Assembly (NCBI RefSeq): GCF_003589595.1
Contig: NW_020654289.1
Coordinates: forward strand, 3,441,964-3,505,963
Direction: 5' to 3'
DNA from: Hyposmocoma kahamanoa
Taxonomy: Eukaryota > Arthropoda > Insecta > Lepidoptera > Cosmopterigidae
DNA length: 64,000 nt
Shown: positions 54,104-63,834 of the stretch, in pieces
Layout of the letters: every line of letters starts with the position of its first letter
Numbering within the stretch: position 1 is the first letter of the stretch
Translations under genes and position numbers: made by a program
The notes under the pieces: model-generated
Seen by the model: only the letters and a program-made list of their open reading frames with translations
What the model was told of the DNA's origin: nothing
Databases searched by the model: none

Positions 54104-54331
54104 CATTGACTTACAATTATATGGACGTCGGGTCCGCGCTAAAAAGTGTCCGCACTTGTAAGGCGCTAAAATCGTATACAGAGCGCGACACTCCGCTTTA
54201 GTCTTCATTTGTTCTACGGACAGCGCGATACTGCGATGACATTACAATTTAAATTTCGAATAGGTTGACTTGGGACATTTTTTTCGTGGTTTTTGTATTA
54301 GACCCGTCGTCCATTTATTTGTAAGTCAATG
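54104..54331 (-). mobile_element. hAT-M MITE copy 7, internally deleted
   Basis: 228 bp; the AAGCAAGCAAAATTAGACAG and ACGTTTTAGCTTTTTCATAT segments are missing. Flanks ATTAAAAC (54096-54103) and GTTAAAAC (54332-54339) match 7 of 8. Confidence 0.9.
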
Positions 54332-54469
54332 GTTAAAACGTCTAGTTTTCGTCTCGCTTCACCTTATTATAAAATATAACCATGATTGGGGCCAAGCACG
54401 TGCCTATAATATTTTTTTTAAATGACGTGGTTTTAAAAGCATTTGTGCACTGCGTTTGATCGTATCCAT

Positions 54470-55173
54470 TCCGAATCCGAGAATATACAGATATAGAAAA
54501 CTCGGACCGACTACAGATATCACTTGTGCACTAAGTCCGGTACAAAACCGAGAAAATACGAGTATTGCTTGTACACCTGGAGATTACTACTAACTATTCG
54601 TCATTTCAATCTCCGTCAACTTTTGGCATTGTTAGTACAGACAGCGGCACATCAAGCTACACATTGACGGACCTTGTTCCGTTGCACTGGAGGCGATAGT
54701 CGAACAAAAGTGTACAGCTTCATGTGCTGTTGACGTACATAGAAAGACGCAGAAAAAAGAAGTTTTGGGTACACCTTTTCCTGTTGAACTGTTTTTCAGA
54801 GTAAAATTTTAAAATAATTACGATGAAATGAAAATAGGTACCAAGAAACTTAGTAATAATTATTACTCATGGGAGTGTCTACTTTTAATTAAGTAGGCAC
54901 TCCCATCAGTAATACTTGTTAACATGCAATTGCATTATTATATATATTATGTGTCTCGATACTATTGAGGCTTCCATTCATCCCTCCGCGCAGTCGTCAC
55001 CGCCGCAGTACACAAGCGTTAATAATACGAATGATACCGTACTTAGGTCCTCGAAAATAATGATCCGAATTGAACGTATTCTCGACTTCGGAAGACGAAA
55101 TTCGGATTTAGTGCGCAATCACTCATATAAATAGTACTACGACTACTTTGGACAGTTATTTCTCGGATTCGGA
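54470..55173 (+). mobile_element. possible PIF/Harbinger-derived element
   Basis: Ends TCCGAATCCGAGAATATAC (left) and GTTATTTCTCGGATTCGGA (right) are inverted. At 54721-54800 a forward frame reads QLHVLLTYIERRRKKKFWVH (FWVH at 54763-54774) and then LFLL, like the transposase heads at 5.7 and 51.4 kb. No clear target duplication; the element limits are tentative. It contains the hairpin at 54862-54913. Confidence 0.45.
54862..54913. repeat. hairpin with 23-bp arms
   Basis: ATTACTCATGGGAGTGTCTA...CTT and AAGTAGGCACTCCCATCAGT...AAT, two mismatches, loop TTAATT. Confidence 0.9.
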
Positions 55174-55179
55174 CCTGGG

Positions 55180-55372
55180 GGTCTACTCTTGATCTCCGTC
55201 CGAAATCCGTCCGAAACAATTACTGTCAAATAAGTAATATTCGACAAAGTTAAAAGACAAGTATCAAGAATGAAGCTTCATTCGCATCACGCGTCTTTTC
55301 ATTTGGTCAAGTAGTGCGTATTTGGCAGTAATTGTTTCGGATGGGTGTCGGACGGACATCGAGAGTAGACCC
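55180..55372. mobile_element. foldback MITE, ~52-bp TIRs
   Basis: GGGTCTACTCTTGATCTCCG...CCGTCCGAAACAATTACTGT is mirrored by ACAGTAATTG-like sequence (GGCAGTAATTGTTTCGGATG...ATCGAGAGTAGACCC). About 90 bp of unique interior. It abuts the right end of the preceding element. Confidence 0.75.
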
Positions 55373-55596
55373 ACTGATACGAGACGGACGTAATGCGCAT
55401 ACGCTCTAAGTGTCAATTCTTTTATCGACGACGCCGTCATACTCACTTGTCCGAAAAGTTTGGCCCATTTATTCACATGCATGATTTTGTTTGGATAAAG
55501 AGTTTATTAATATTCTAACACAGGATCGATACCTATATAACCATGAAGGAGTGAGTTTTTCATTTATTACATAGGCATATATAACAGAATAGTATT

Positions 55597-56740
55597 TTAT
55601 CTACACACATATCATAAACTCTCTATAATGTGTTCAAAAGGTAAACAATTTTGTTAGAACAAATTTCTTATCTGTGAAAATGTTATTATTGCTTCAAATA
55701 ACATCGAATTCGATGTTATTATTACATTCAAATTTAGAATATTTTTGAAAAACAAAACAATTTCATTGGACCCCAATTCTAATATCAGTCGAGACAAAGT
55801 TCTATTCGAAATGAAATGTCAATAGCAAACAAATTTGACGATTTCACACGTTACTTGATACTGAACGATATGATAGTTCGTCTATGAATTAAAAAATAAA
55901 ACTACGGTTTTGTGACATACGTAAGAAAAGTTTTTATTTACCGCCATTTCGCCAGTCGTAACATGTGGTTCCTGAACACATCACAGAGAGCTTATTATAT
56001 GTGTGTAGATAAAGCAGTGTATGTACATAATTGGGCATTAAAACACTCGTGAGATATGAACCTTCACTCGTATTTTAATGCCTTTTCTTATGTAACAGTC
56101 GCATTAGAAATTAGAAGTCGCTACTATTACGCAATCGTTGTATAATGAGTATTCTTAAAGTCGAGTACCGTTGCCGAGTGACCTAAGTCATAAGTACGAC
56201 ATTTTAAGACCTAATTATATGTAATGATTGCATGCAATAAATACTTTTTCTACTAGTACTTAAATTAAAATAATAAATAAAGCCAAACCAACAAAAAACA
56301 AAGAGATAGAATAGAAATGTCCGTGATTGGCCATGTACCGCTTATATTTTAACCAATCAGGAGTCAGTGGAGCGTTTAAGTAGCGTCATATTTTATATTT
56401 TAAACTGTTTTTAAAGTACTTATTATTTGCCAAATGGTTATGCCTCTGTACCTGTTATGCATAATTTTGAGATAATATTTAATAAAGTAATTTGAATTTT
56501 AATAATTTCACGAATATTGTGGAACTCAGTGAAGCGTTTGCGGAAACTCTGTTAATTAGCAAAAATACTACGTTCTTTTTTTGAAACTCACTACAGTTTT
56601 GCATAACTATATTTTTTTTCAATTCATTAGCAAGTATCATAGACAATAGAATTTTGGTACAGAACTAAAAAGAGCGCCTTTGTGATATGGTTTATGAAAT
56701 TATAGTTGACAAATTAAACTGCAGGAGTAGACTACAAATA
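55597..56740 (+). repeat. ~1.1-kb diverged repeat, copy A
   Basis: Block order P-Q-R-S. P (55597-56013) is bounded by TTATCTACACACATATC and its inverse TATATGTGTGTAGATAA. Q carries a GGCATTAAAACACTC/CTCGTATTTTAATGCC palindrome. R (56131-56240) is GCAATCGTTG...TGCAATAA. S runs from ACAAAGAGATAGAATAGAAA to TAGACAATAGAATTTTGGTA and on. Non-coding. Confidence 0.8.
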
Positions 56741-56994
56741 ATATAAAGGTCTAGACCAGACAAAACAAATCTAGCGTCGAAATAGATTTGCGACAGGAGC
56801 GCCGTAAAACACCGGTGCGCCGGTTGCTGGTGAAATATTCAAATTACTGGCCAGATTGAAATCTAGATCGGTTTTAACCGGTCTAAATGGATAAATACTC
56901 TTTCGTTTTAATATAGAAACCAAAATATTATAGCACGTTGTACTTTTTGTATAATATAATGTTTACGTGCAATATGTAAACAAAGAAAAAGTAA

Positions 56995-57150
56995 CTGCCT
57001 CGGTGGCCGAATGGTTATCATGCTGTCATGCAGAGGTCCCGGGTTTGTTTCCCGCACGGGACAAATATTTGTATGGCCTTCATTAATTTCTCTGGCACCC
57101 ACCACACGTGGTTTCCCTATTGCGGGGCTATGAGTGTGTGCGTTGATATT
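56995..57150 (+). repeat. SINE-B, body partly deleted
   Basis: Head CTCGGTGGCCGAATGGTTAT, B box GGGTTTGTTTCCCGC; about 50 bp of the body missing between ATTTCTCTGGC and ACCCACCACACG; tail GCGTTGATATTATTACTAAT. Confidence 0.85.
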
Positions 57151-57639
57151 ATTACTAATATTCATAAAATCGGCTCTTGATTTGAAAGAACATTTTTTTA
57201 TTTGTCGAATCATGACGTTTATAGAGATCACTCCACGATTTTCTATGTATACAAATGTCACGTCAGTTTGACAGTTGAACTGGCTGAGGTCGCAGAGAGG
57301 GTGGCGTTGTTGTCATTTGGATACGTTCAGATTAATATAAGTCGTTCGATTACATCCGATGATTAATTGGAAGATAGCCACGTTAAAAAAGAGAAGGAGA
57401 ATGCTTTACAAGCGAACGCGCATTGACAAGAAAGATTTTTGGTGTTACCGTCTTGGAAAGTAAACAATCGTGGCGCTCTCTCTGTCTGTGAATTAGCCAC
57501 GTGACGTTTAAAATCCCTTTCAATGAAACTTGTTTTTTGTATATAATTTCGAATAATTAATGTGAAAAGTAGATAAATTAGTTAATTACAAACCTCGTAC
57601 GTTATTATTTAATCGCCAATGAATTGATATATGTATACT
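57151..57639. other. non-coding stretch between the two 1.1-kb copies
   Basis: Nothing recognised. The 117-codon reverse frame at 56908-57261 is translated SINE-B plus flank. Confidence 0.45.
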
Positions 57640-57850
57640 TACATTATATATTGAAATAAACAAACGCTTGATCACAACCTGATGTGAAGCGACAATGTGA
57701 CCGACGAGCACACCTTTGTCTAAAAAGTCTCCATTCATTCTAACCTGGAATAGCCCTAAACTGTAGCTTTCGGGATACACTAATGCCGGCAGTGTATTCA
57801 ATTCCTATGCCGTTCGCATTAGGAAGCAGAAAGCAAAGCGCTTCGTGTCT
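57640..57850 (-). pseudogene. LINE-G tail remnant
   Basis: Reverse strand RFAFCFLMRTA, then after a stop ELNTLPALVYPESYSLGLFQ and VRMNGDFLDKGVL with GHIVASHQV. It aligns with KRYAST..RTAMEWNSLPALFPERYNLDLFKARVNRH at 61.2 kb. The tryptophan of EWNSLP has become leucine (ELNTLP). Confidence 0.75.
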
Positions 57851-58028
57851 ATGGGTTGCATATCAGTGAATAAAAATTTAATATACTGAATGGATAAAGA
57901 ATAGATAGTTGGAACAAATATGTCTACACTATTCGACACAAATTTCGTTTTCAATGCAAGTGACTGTATATGTTGCCAACAGAAAATTGTAATCAAGTTA
58001 TCGGCAGTTACTTTAAAATATATTTTAT

Positions 58029-59205
58029 GCAATCGTTGCATAACGAGAGTTCTTAAAGCCGAGTATCGTGTTTAGGCCACAAGGCCTTGCCGAGAGCCTA
58101 ATTATGTAATGATTGTAAGCAATAATTTATCTACACACATTATCATAAACCCGTCATGATGTGTTCAAAAACCGCAAATTACGACCAGCATAAAGATAAA
58201 CTGTTATTACGATTTTATTATTGCATTCAAATTTCGAACGTCTCTGAAAAACAAAATAATTTGATTCGATCTCAATTCTAATATCAGCCGAGATGGAGTT
58301 TTATTCGAAATGAAATGTAATAGCAAACAATTTTGACAAATTTCACACGTTACTTGATATCGAACGATATGATAGTTGGGACCGACTCGTAATTTATCTA
58401 TGAATTAAATAAAAACTACGGTTGTATGACATGCGTGAGAACAGTTTTATTTGCCGCCATTTCGCCAGTCGTTACATGCGGTTCCTGAACACATGATAGA
58501 GAGCTTATAATATGTGTGTAGATAAAGCAGTGTATGTCACTGTACATTATTAGGCATTAAAACTCGTTAAGCCTCGTTTCATAAACTCACACTCGTATTT
58601 TGATGTCTTTCATTAAGTAACAGCCACATAAAATATTATTTTGTACCAGTAGATTAAAATAATGAAACACAACCAATATTTTAAAGATTATATCCACGAC
58701 AACAAACTCTAACGCAAACCAATCAAATGCTACAAAACAAAAAACCAAAGAGATAGAAGTGCCCATGATTGGTTAACTAATATTTTTATCATTTAATCAT
58801 ATATTTAATCAATGCTAATAATTTTGTCAATCAGGAAGGATGCAGTCGAGCGTTTAAGTCGTGTCATATCTGATTTTTATATTGTTTTTAAATAATCTTT
58901 TTTGCCAGATAGTTACGCTTTTCTACCTGTTATTATTGGATATTATTTAATAAAATAATTTGAATTTGGATAATTTCTCAAATGTAGTGACGTAATTCTG
59001 TTCAGAAAAAGAGACACGTTGAAGGGGACTTTTTATTTATCAAAAGTACCACGTTCTTTTTTTGAAACTTTACTTTTTTCAATTCAGTGGCGAGTACCAT
59101 AGACAATAGAATTTTGGTTCAGAACTAAAGAAACTAAGAAAGAACTAAGAGCGCCTTCGTGTATGGCATAAAAAATTATAATTAACAGGTTAAAGTGCAG
59201 GAATA
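58029..59205 (+). repeat. ~1.1-kb diverged repeat, copy B (permuted)
   Basis: Order R-P-Q-S: R at 58029-58124, P from TTATCTACACACATTAT (58128) to ATGTGTGTAGATAA (~58524), then Q and S to 59205. Several hundred matching positions with copy A but many small indels, so it is an old duplication. Confidence 0.8.
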
Positions 59206-59689
59206 GAACAATAAACTTTGAACTTATTAAATTAAACTTATTATTGAATATCTGCAATTTGTAGCGACGAAATTATGCCCCACGTCTTAACGTTGACTTT
59301 TAAAATTTGGAAAACGGAATTCTCATTTTGAATTCATCCTTCCTGCCAGTACGTGGCAAAAGCCGACTAAAGGCGAAACATTCCGAATTGAAATTCTGCA
59401 CGAAACGAACGTGCCTCGTCGTACGCGAGCGTGTGTTCGAATTTTAAAATGTAATTCCTATACGAGACTAGTCTATGTGTTTGCAAACAAAATGTGAAAA
59501 TGAGTTTCGAGGGGTCGGCCGTTTTGTGGATATTCAGAATGGTTTATTGTTTATGTTTTGCCATGTTTAAAAATATATGATCATCGGAAAAGGACACGTA
59601 TAACGTTTCATTTAAGTTTCTCAATCCATATTGTAATGCATCTGAACTTTCTATCGGATACATTTCCGGGAGTGTGCGCAGGAACTTTT
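59206..59689. other. non-coding stretch
   Basis: Nothing recognised. Confidence 0.4.
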
Positions 59690-59985
59690 GAATTTAGTTC
59701 CACCCTCACCGTTCCTCCTTCGGTCGACTAGAAGGTCCGGAACACTCCATTCCTAAGTCGTTGATATTCCACCTATTCGCACTAAGAGCTTTGCTTTCTC
59801 CTTTCTGATGCGTACGGCAAAGGAATGGAATTCTTGAAAGGCATCTTTAGATATTTCCTAAAAAGTACAATTTGGGGCTATTCAAGGCTGAACAGGCATT
59901 TTTAAGGCAAACGCGTCCCATCTTCGCTTAACATCAGGTGAGATTGTGGCCAAGCGGGTGTCTATTATATATATAAAAAAATCGA
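59690..59985 (+). pseudogene. LINE-G tail remnant
   Basis: Broken phases give VDIPPIRTKSFAFSFLMRTA- and KEWNS-like sequence (ATTCGCACTAAGAGCTTTGC, TTTCTGATGCGTACGGCAAA, GGAATGGAATTC), then an ACATCAGGTGAGATTGTGGC 3' end. Confidence 0.65.
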
Positions 59986-60234
59986 TTAATCAGTCATACA
60001 GCTGTGATGAAAAAGGGTCACCGGTCTTACCTGAAACAAGAAAACATTAAAGGTTAATCAAGATTCTGTGGTATTTATAGTATAGTCAAAAGTTTTCTGA
60101 AAGTATGTAATTGCTCTAGCGCTAAAGCCGCGGCAAGTTGTCTATGTATCGTTTTTGTTCTTGTGTGTGAGCAATACAGGATATAATTTGGAAGAGTTAC
60201 TTTCAAATACATTTTAAAGTATAAACTTTTACCG

Positions 60235-60410
60235 TCAAGCAATAATTCCGGATTTAAACGGGTATGTCTCAGGGTGACGACTACAGCGGCAGTGCCCCTA
60301 AGATCTTTGCGAATTAAAGCTCTAAGTGACACTGCAAATATTATGAAAGACGTGTCGCTTACCAATAAGCGCACTTGTTCGTCCCGTCACTGGGTATAAT
60401 AAAAAAAAAT
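60235..60410 (+). repeat. Rep-A 3' half with A-tail
   Basis: TATGTCTCAGGGTGACGACT to CGTCACTGGGTATAATAAAA. The 99-codon reverse frame here is translated repeat. Confidence 0.8.
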
Positions 60411-60439
60411 CGTTTAAAATCAATACAAAGATAGATAAA

Positions 60440-60540
60440 TTCCTAACATTTTTGGTACGAGCTATGGCCCCAGTGTGGCAACAGACGCTGGTTGGAATCC
60501 AGCCGTATCGAAGGAAGGAACAAAGTAGTGGAGTATTTTT
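60440..60540 (+). repeat. SINE-D-like fragment
   Basis: GTACGAGCTATGGCCCCAGT, TTGGAATCCAGCCGTATCGA and AAGTAGTGGAG; tRNA-like boxes decayed. Confidence 0.45.
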
Positions 60541-60684
60541 ATAAAAATATATATGAATGTCATGGTAATAAAAACATCCTGATGATAATTACAGTTAAAA
60601 ACATTCAGCGATATAATCCTAATTACTTTATACAGGGGTATTAAACATGTATTATTTGTAAACTTCAAGATTTACGAATACAAA

Positions 60685-61375
60685 TCGGGTGCCACAGATA
60701 AAGATAAGCTTGGCATCCTTTCCAGGGTGAGACGTTACCGGGACCAACTGATCACCTTGGATTCAATAGACAAGCGTGACAAGAGGCTTACAGATCACTC
60801 GAAATTTGTAGAGGCGAAGCTGCAAAGATTTGAATACCGCCGTAAAGTTGCCTGCTTATCAGTATTTTACAGGATATATCGTCTGTTTTAAAGTAAAATC
60901 ACATAAGTGACATTTCTACAAAATGTTTCTGCAGGTGAAACTCAATAACAAAAAAGCTATAAACTCAATAAGTGGTTTTATCTGCAGAAAGATGGTGGTT
61001 TCCTAACAACAGGTACATAATTTGGATATTTTTTTGTGGATTTGTGGAATGTCACTTATGTGGTTTTACCTTTAAGCAGATAATATCACGGTAAGTTCCC
61101 TTTCCATTATCGGGGGACTAGACGTAGGCTTGGATTCCACCCCTATGTTGTGGACATTCCAAAGATTCGCACGAAACGTTATGCTTCCACATTCATATGG
61201 CGAACGGCTATGGAGTGGAATTCCCTGCCTGCCTTGTTTCCTGAACGTTATAACTTGGACCTTTTCAAGGCGAGAGTGAATAGGCATTATTTAGGTGTGC
61301 ATGCTCCATCGTCGACCTTACAGTCACTTTCCATCAGGTGAGATGGAGGTCAAATGCACACTTACATTTGTGTAA
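60685..61375 (+). pseudogene. LINE-G tail, split by a MITE
   Basis: 60700-60885 reads DKLGILSRVRRYRDQLITLD, SIDKRDKRLTDHSKFVEAKL and QRFEYRRKVACLSVFYRIYR. After the 180-bp insertion, 61085-61341 reads PMLWTFQRFARNVM in one phase and MDIPKIRTKRYASTFIWRTA, MEWNSLPALFPERYNLDLFK and ARVNRHYLG in another. LDSI..R..R..D........ FE.RR.VA.LSVFYRIY and EWNSLP...FP..YNL..FK.RVNRHLLG are the C-terminal blocks of a non-LTR polymerase tail. The 3' end is CATCAGGTGAGATGGAGGTC followed by an A-run. Frameshifted and interrupted. Confidence 0.8.
60892..61071. mobile_element. 180-bp MITE in LINE-G, TTAA target
   Basis: TIRs AGTAAAATCACATAAGTGAC (left) and GTCACTTATGTGGTTTTACC+T (right), about 26 bp. TTAA lies directly outside both ends (60888-60891 and 61072-61075). 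TTAA duplication is the hallmark of piggyBac; no transposase is present. Confidence 0.8.
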
Positions 61376-61520
61376 AAAAATAGCGACCACGCCAGACAGA
61401 CTAACTAAACAAATGCAGTACAATGGCTGAATAACAAAATTTCGTTTCACTTTATTTATCTATTTATTTTATTTATCTATCTATATAAATGCTATTAAGC
61501 GCACTCTACTACATTTCATT

Positions 61521-61585
61521 TCACACACACACACTCAAACACACTCACACACACACACACACAAAGACACACACAAAGACACACA

Positions 61586-61637
<52 letters not shown>
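61521..61637 (+). repeat. (CA)n microsatellite, interrupted
   Basis: CA dinucleotide run with CAAA and CTCA interruptions. The 66-codon THTHTH frame is an artefact of this tract. Confidence 0.95.
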
Positions 61638-61638
<1 letters not shown>

Positions 61639-61689
61639 ACACATACTTTCTACTTACTTTTTATTACTGCTATTGCTGCTCTACACTAG

Positions 61690-61881
61690 ATTCACGGCAC
61701 TGCACTACACTATTTCAGTTTTAGCCGCAGTTCAAAGATTGTTTTCTTTTCTGATTTTGCCAAAACGGAGAATCTTCGTAACGCTATTAACACAGGTTTT
61801 GTGCCTAGAATAGGTTATGATGGTTCAACTTTTGTCTGCCCATACAATCGAGTTGTACCTTATTGTAGTCATCTAGTTTAA
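61690..61881 (+). other. 63-codon open frame, possible 3' end of an ORF
   Basis: No start codon. Reads ...KIVFFSDFAKTENLRNAINT, then GFVPRIGYDGSTFVCPYNRV, then VPYCSHLV and a TAA stop. It has balanced composition and is not a translation of any repeat family I recognise. AATAAA follows at about 61900 with a TTATTATTATT run, like a LINE 3' end or a terminal exon. No family recognised. It is most likely the last codons of a 5'-truncated retroelement. Confidence 0.3.
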
Positions 61882-61961
61882 GTGCTGTATGTTTAAATTG
61901 AATAAATTTATTATTATTGTTTAAAAACTAGCTGACGTAGCACTAGGTTTATTTTTTTATG

Positions 61962-62060
61962 ATATCGTGTGACGGGGCATGGTTGTCCCGTCGTGATTTT
62001 ACTGGTAAGCGACACGCCTGTACGTGATGATTATAGTGCCTCTCAAAGCTTTAAGAGTCC
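61962..62060 (-). repeat. Rep-A 3' half
   Basis: Reverse strand AAAGCTTTGAGAGGCACTAT, GGCGTGTCGCTTACCAG and CCCCGTCACACGATATCATA. Confidence 0.7.
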
Positions 62061-62099
62061 ATACCACCTCAGGTCAAATCCTAATTTTTGCCGTACCGT

Positions 62100-62137
62100 A
62101 AGCAAAATGAACCGTACTAATACGGTTCATTTTGCTT
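62100..62137. repeat. perfect 17-bp-arm hairpin
   Basis: AAGCAAAATGAACCGTA, loop CTAA, TACGGTTCATTTTGCTT. Confidence 0.95.
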
Positions 62138-62879
62138 GGATACAACGGCAGGAAATTACAGGCATTTGAAAAATGTGTATCGGATACTCATTGACTTACT
62201 GTTTTCTTGTAAAATTTCGAGGTAAGTTTTCACACCGTATACTAATCAGTGTACAGCCTCAATGTTACTATATATTTTTTTTAAAGTGATTGATTCAGTA
62301 CTTTCTCTGTTATCCGGAATCAACCAAAGTTATTTGAGGTTGTACAGGCTCTTAATGTAACGCTTACAATATGCAATATAATCGATATCAAGATTAGAAT
62401 TTTCTCAAGAGTAGGCGAAAATAAACATAATCCCTGGACGAAAATCACGACAAAAAATTTTGCGTCTTATTTTTGGGTCGTCGGTTAACTTGCTGACTGC
62501 CATTTGTGAAGATTTTTAAACGAAGCTACCTCGTTTCGGTTCTAATTAATTAACGTAATAGATTGATATTCGACCTCGTGCGGCGTCGTCACATTCTTGA
62601 ATAAAAATTTTAGCCCCGTCGTAAACTAAAGTACATGTAACGTCTAGACCACTTTATACAGGGTGTCAATAAAACAACAAAAGTTTACTGTTGACGTGCG
62701 GGTGCGATATCTTGACACATCGATATCTAGCATCGTAATGACGGTAGCGGGCGGGCCAGAACGCATATTTATTTCTATACACCACAGTACACAATAATAA
62801 TGTGCTAGACCCCCATACTAATTACCTTGTCTCAAACTGGAAACTCCTCTTGACATATGAGTATCAGAGCAAAGGATTT
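62138..62879. other. non-coding stretch
   Basis: Nothing recognised. Confidence 0.4.
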
Positions 62880-62976
62880 AGAAAAGTTAATTTCCTAAGA
62901 ACTGGTTTTACAGAGAATAGAAACCCGTGACCTTATCATCCAGCGCCCAAATCGTTAGACCACCAAGGTTGTTTTT
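62880..62976 (-). repeat. SINE-C
   Basis: Reverse strand CCTTGGTGGTCTAACGATTT (A-box like), GTCACGGGTTTCTATTC (B-box like), AGGAAATTAACTTTTCTAAA. Confidence 0.6.
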
Positions 62977-62989
62977 ATATTTTTTCATG

Positions 62990-63020
62990 ATATCAAGTGA
63001 CGGGACGAACAAGTTTGGGT
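62990..63020 (-). repeat. Rep-A 3' terminal fragment
   Basis: Reverse strand CTTGTTCGTCCCGTCACTTG then ATATCATGAAAAAA. Confidence 0.7.
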
Positions 63021-63099
63021 TCTATTATTATTTATCTGATTGCCATAGAACTATAATAATTTTTTGCACCCATGCGCGAAAAAATTTTCAAAGTAATTA

Positions 63100-63175
63100 A
63101 ATCTCACTACTGGGCACATGTCTCCTCCAAAGTAGAGGATTAAAGTTATAATCCGCCATAACGGCACACGTTTTC
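63100..63175 (-). repeat. SINE-E fragment
   Basis: Reverse strand GAAAACGTGTGCCGTTATGG, CGGATTATAACTTTAATCC and GGAGACATGTGCCCAGTAGT. Confidence 0.6.
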
Positions 63176-63560
63176 AATAGTAATACAGCTTCAATATTAA
63201 TACGTATTGTTCATTACATTTTTTTTAATAATAGGCAAGCAACAGGTCCAAGATTCTACGAATACCTACTCGCAAATCTAAATTACAAACGCCGAAACGT
63301 TTTACAGCCGACTGAAATTCTTTTTATTGGATAATTAATTTTACAGTGTAGATGAAATTCTTTCTAAATTATACTTTTGTTTCAGTGTCGGAACACATTA
63401 GTGAAAATTGTACTGTAGATCATTTGCAAAGCGTATAAATTTGCAATTTAATAACATGACAGTTTATGTGACTTGCGGAAATAAGCTAGTTACGTCATAC
63501 CTTTGTCTGAGTGTACAATACCTTGGGTGCTATATGTACACACAAAGATACTTAGTAGCA
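63176..63560. other. non-coding stretch
   Basis: Nothing recognised. Confidence 0.4.
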
Positions 63561-63832
63561 GTAGCAGCTTAGTAGCTTTCAGCAGCCCGGGCTTGCTGAA
63601 AGCCCGGGCTTGCTGAAAATCAGTGCCACGACGCGGTAAACAAACCGGTTGTGGCTAAAGCTGAGCAAGTCCCGTTTGCACTAGTCGCGACACGCATGAC
63701 GATGAATTACCTGCATATTTTGTACTATTATTGTTCCTCAATGTCCTTTTGTTTTTATTATTATTTTTGTTTTTTGTTTATATGCGTGTTTGTGATTGTG
63801 CAATAAATGGCTTTCTATTTCTATTTCTATTT
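63561..63832 (+). repeat. Rep-H retroposon with (TTTCTA)n tail
   Basis: CAGTGCCACGACGCGGTAAA, GTTGTGGCTAAAGCTGAGCA, GCGACACGCATGAC, then TGCAATAAATGGCTTTCTAT and TTTCTATTTCTATTTC. Near the 5' side GCCCGGGCTTGCTGAAA is tandemly duplicated and the first copy pairs with an upstream CTTTCAGCAG. Confidence 0.7.
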
Positions 63833-63834
63833 CA

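Noticed and set aside
56908..57261. 117-codon reverse frame
   Set aside because: Its central part is translated SINE-B and its ends are flank.
61489..61689. 66-codon THTHTH-rich frame
   Set aside because: It is a translation of the (CA)n microsatellite.
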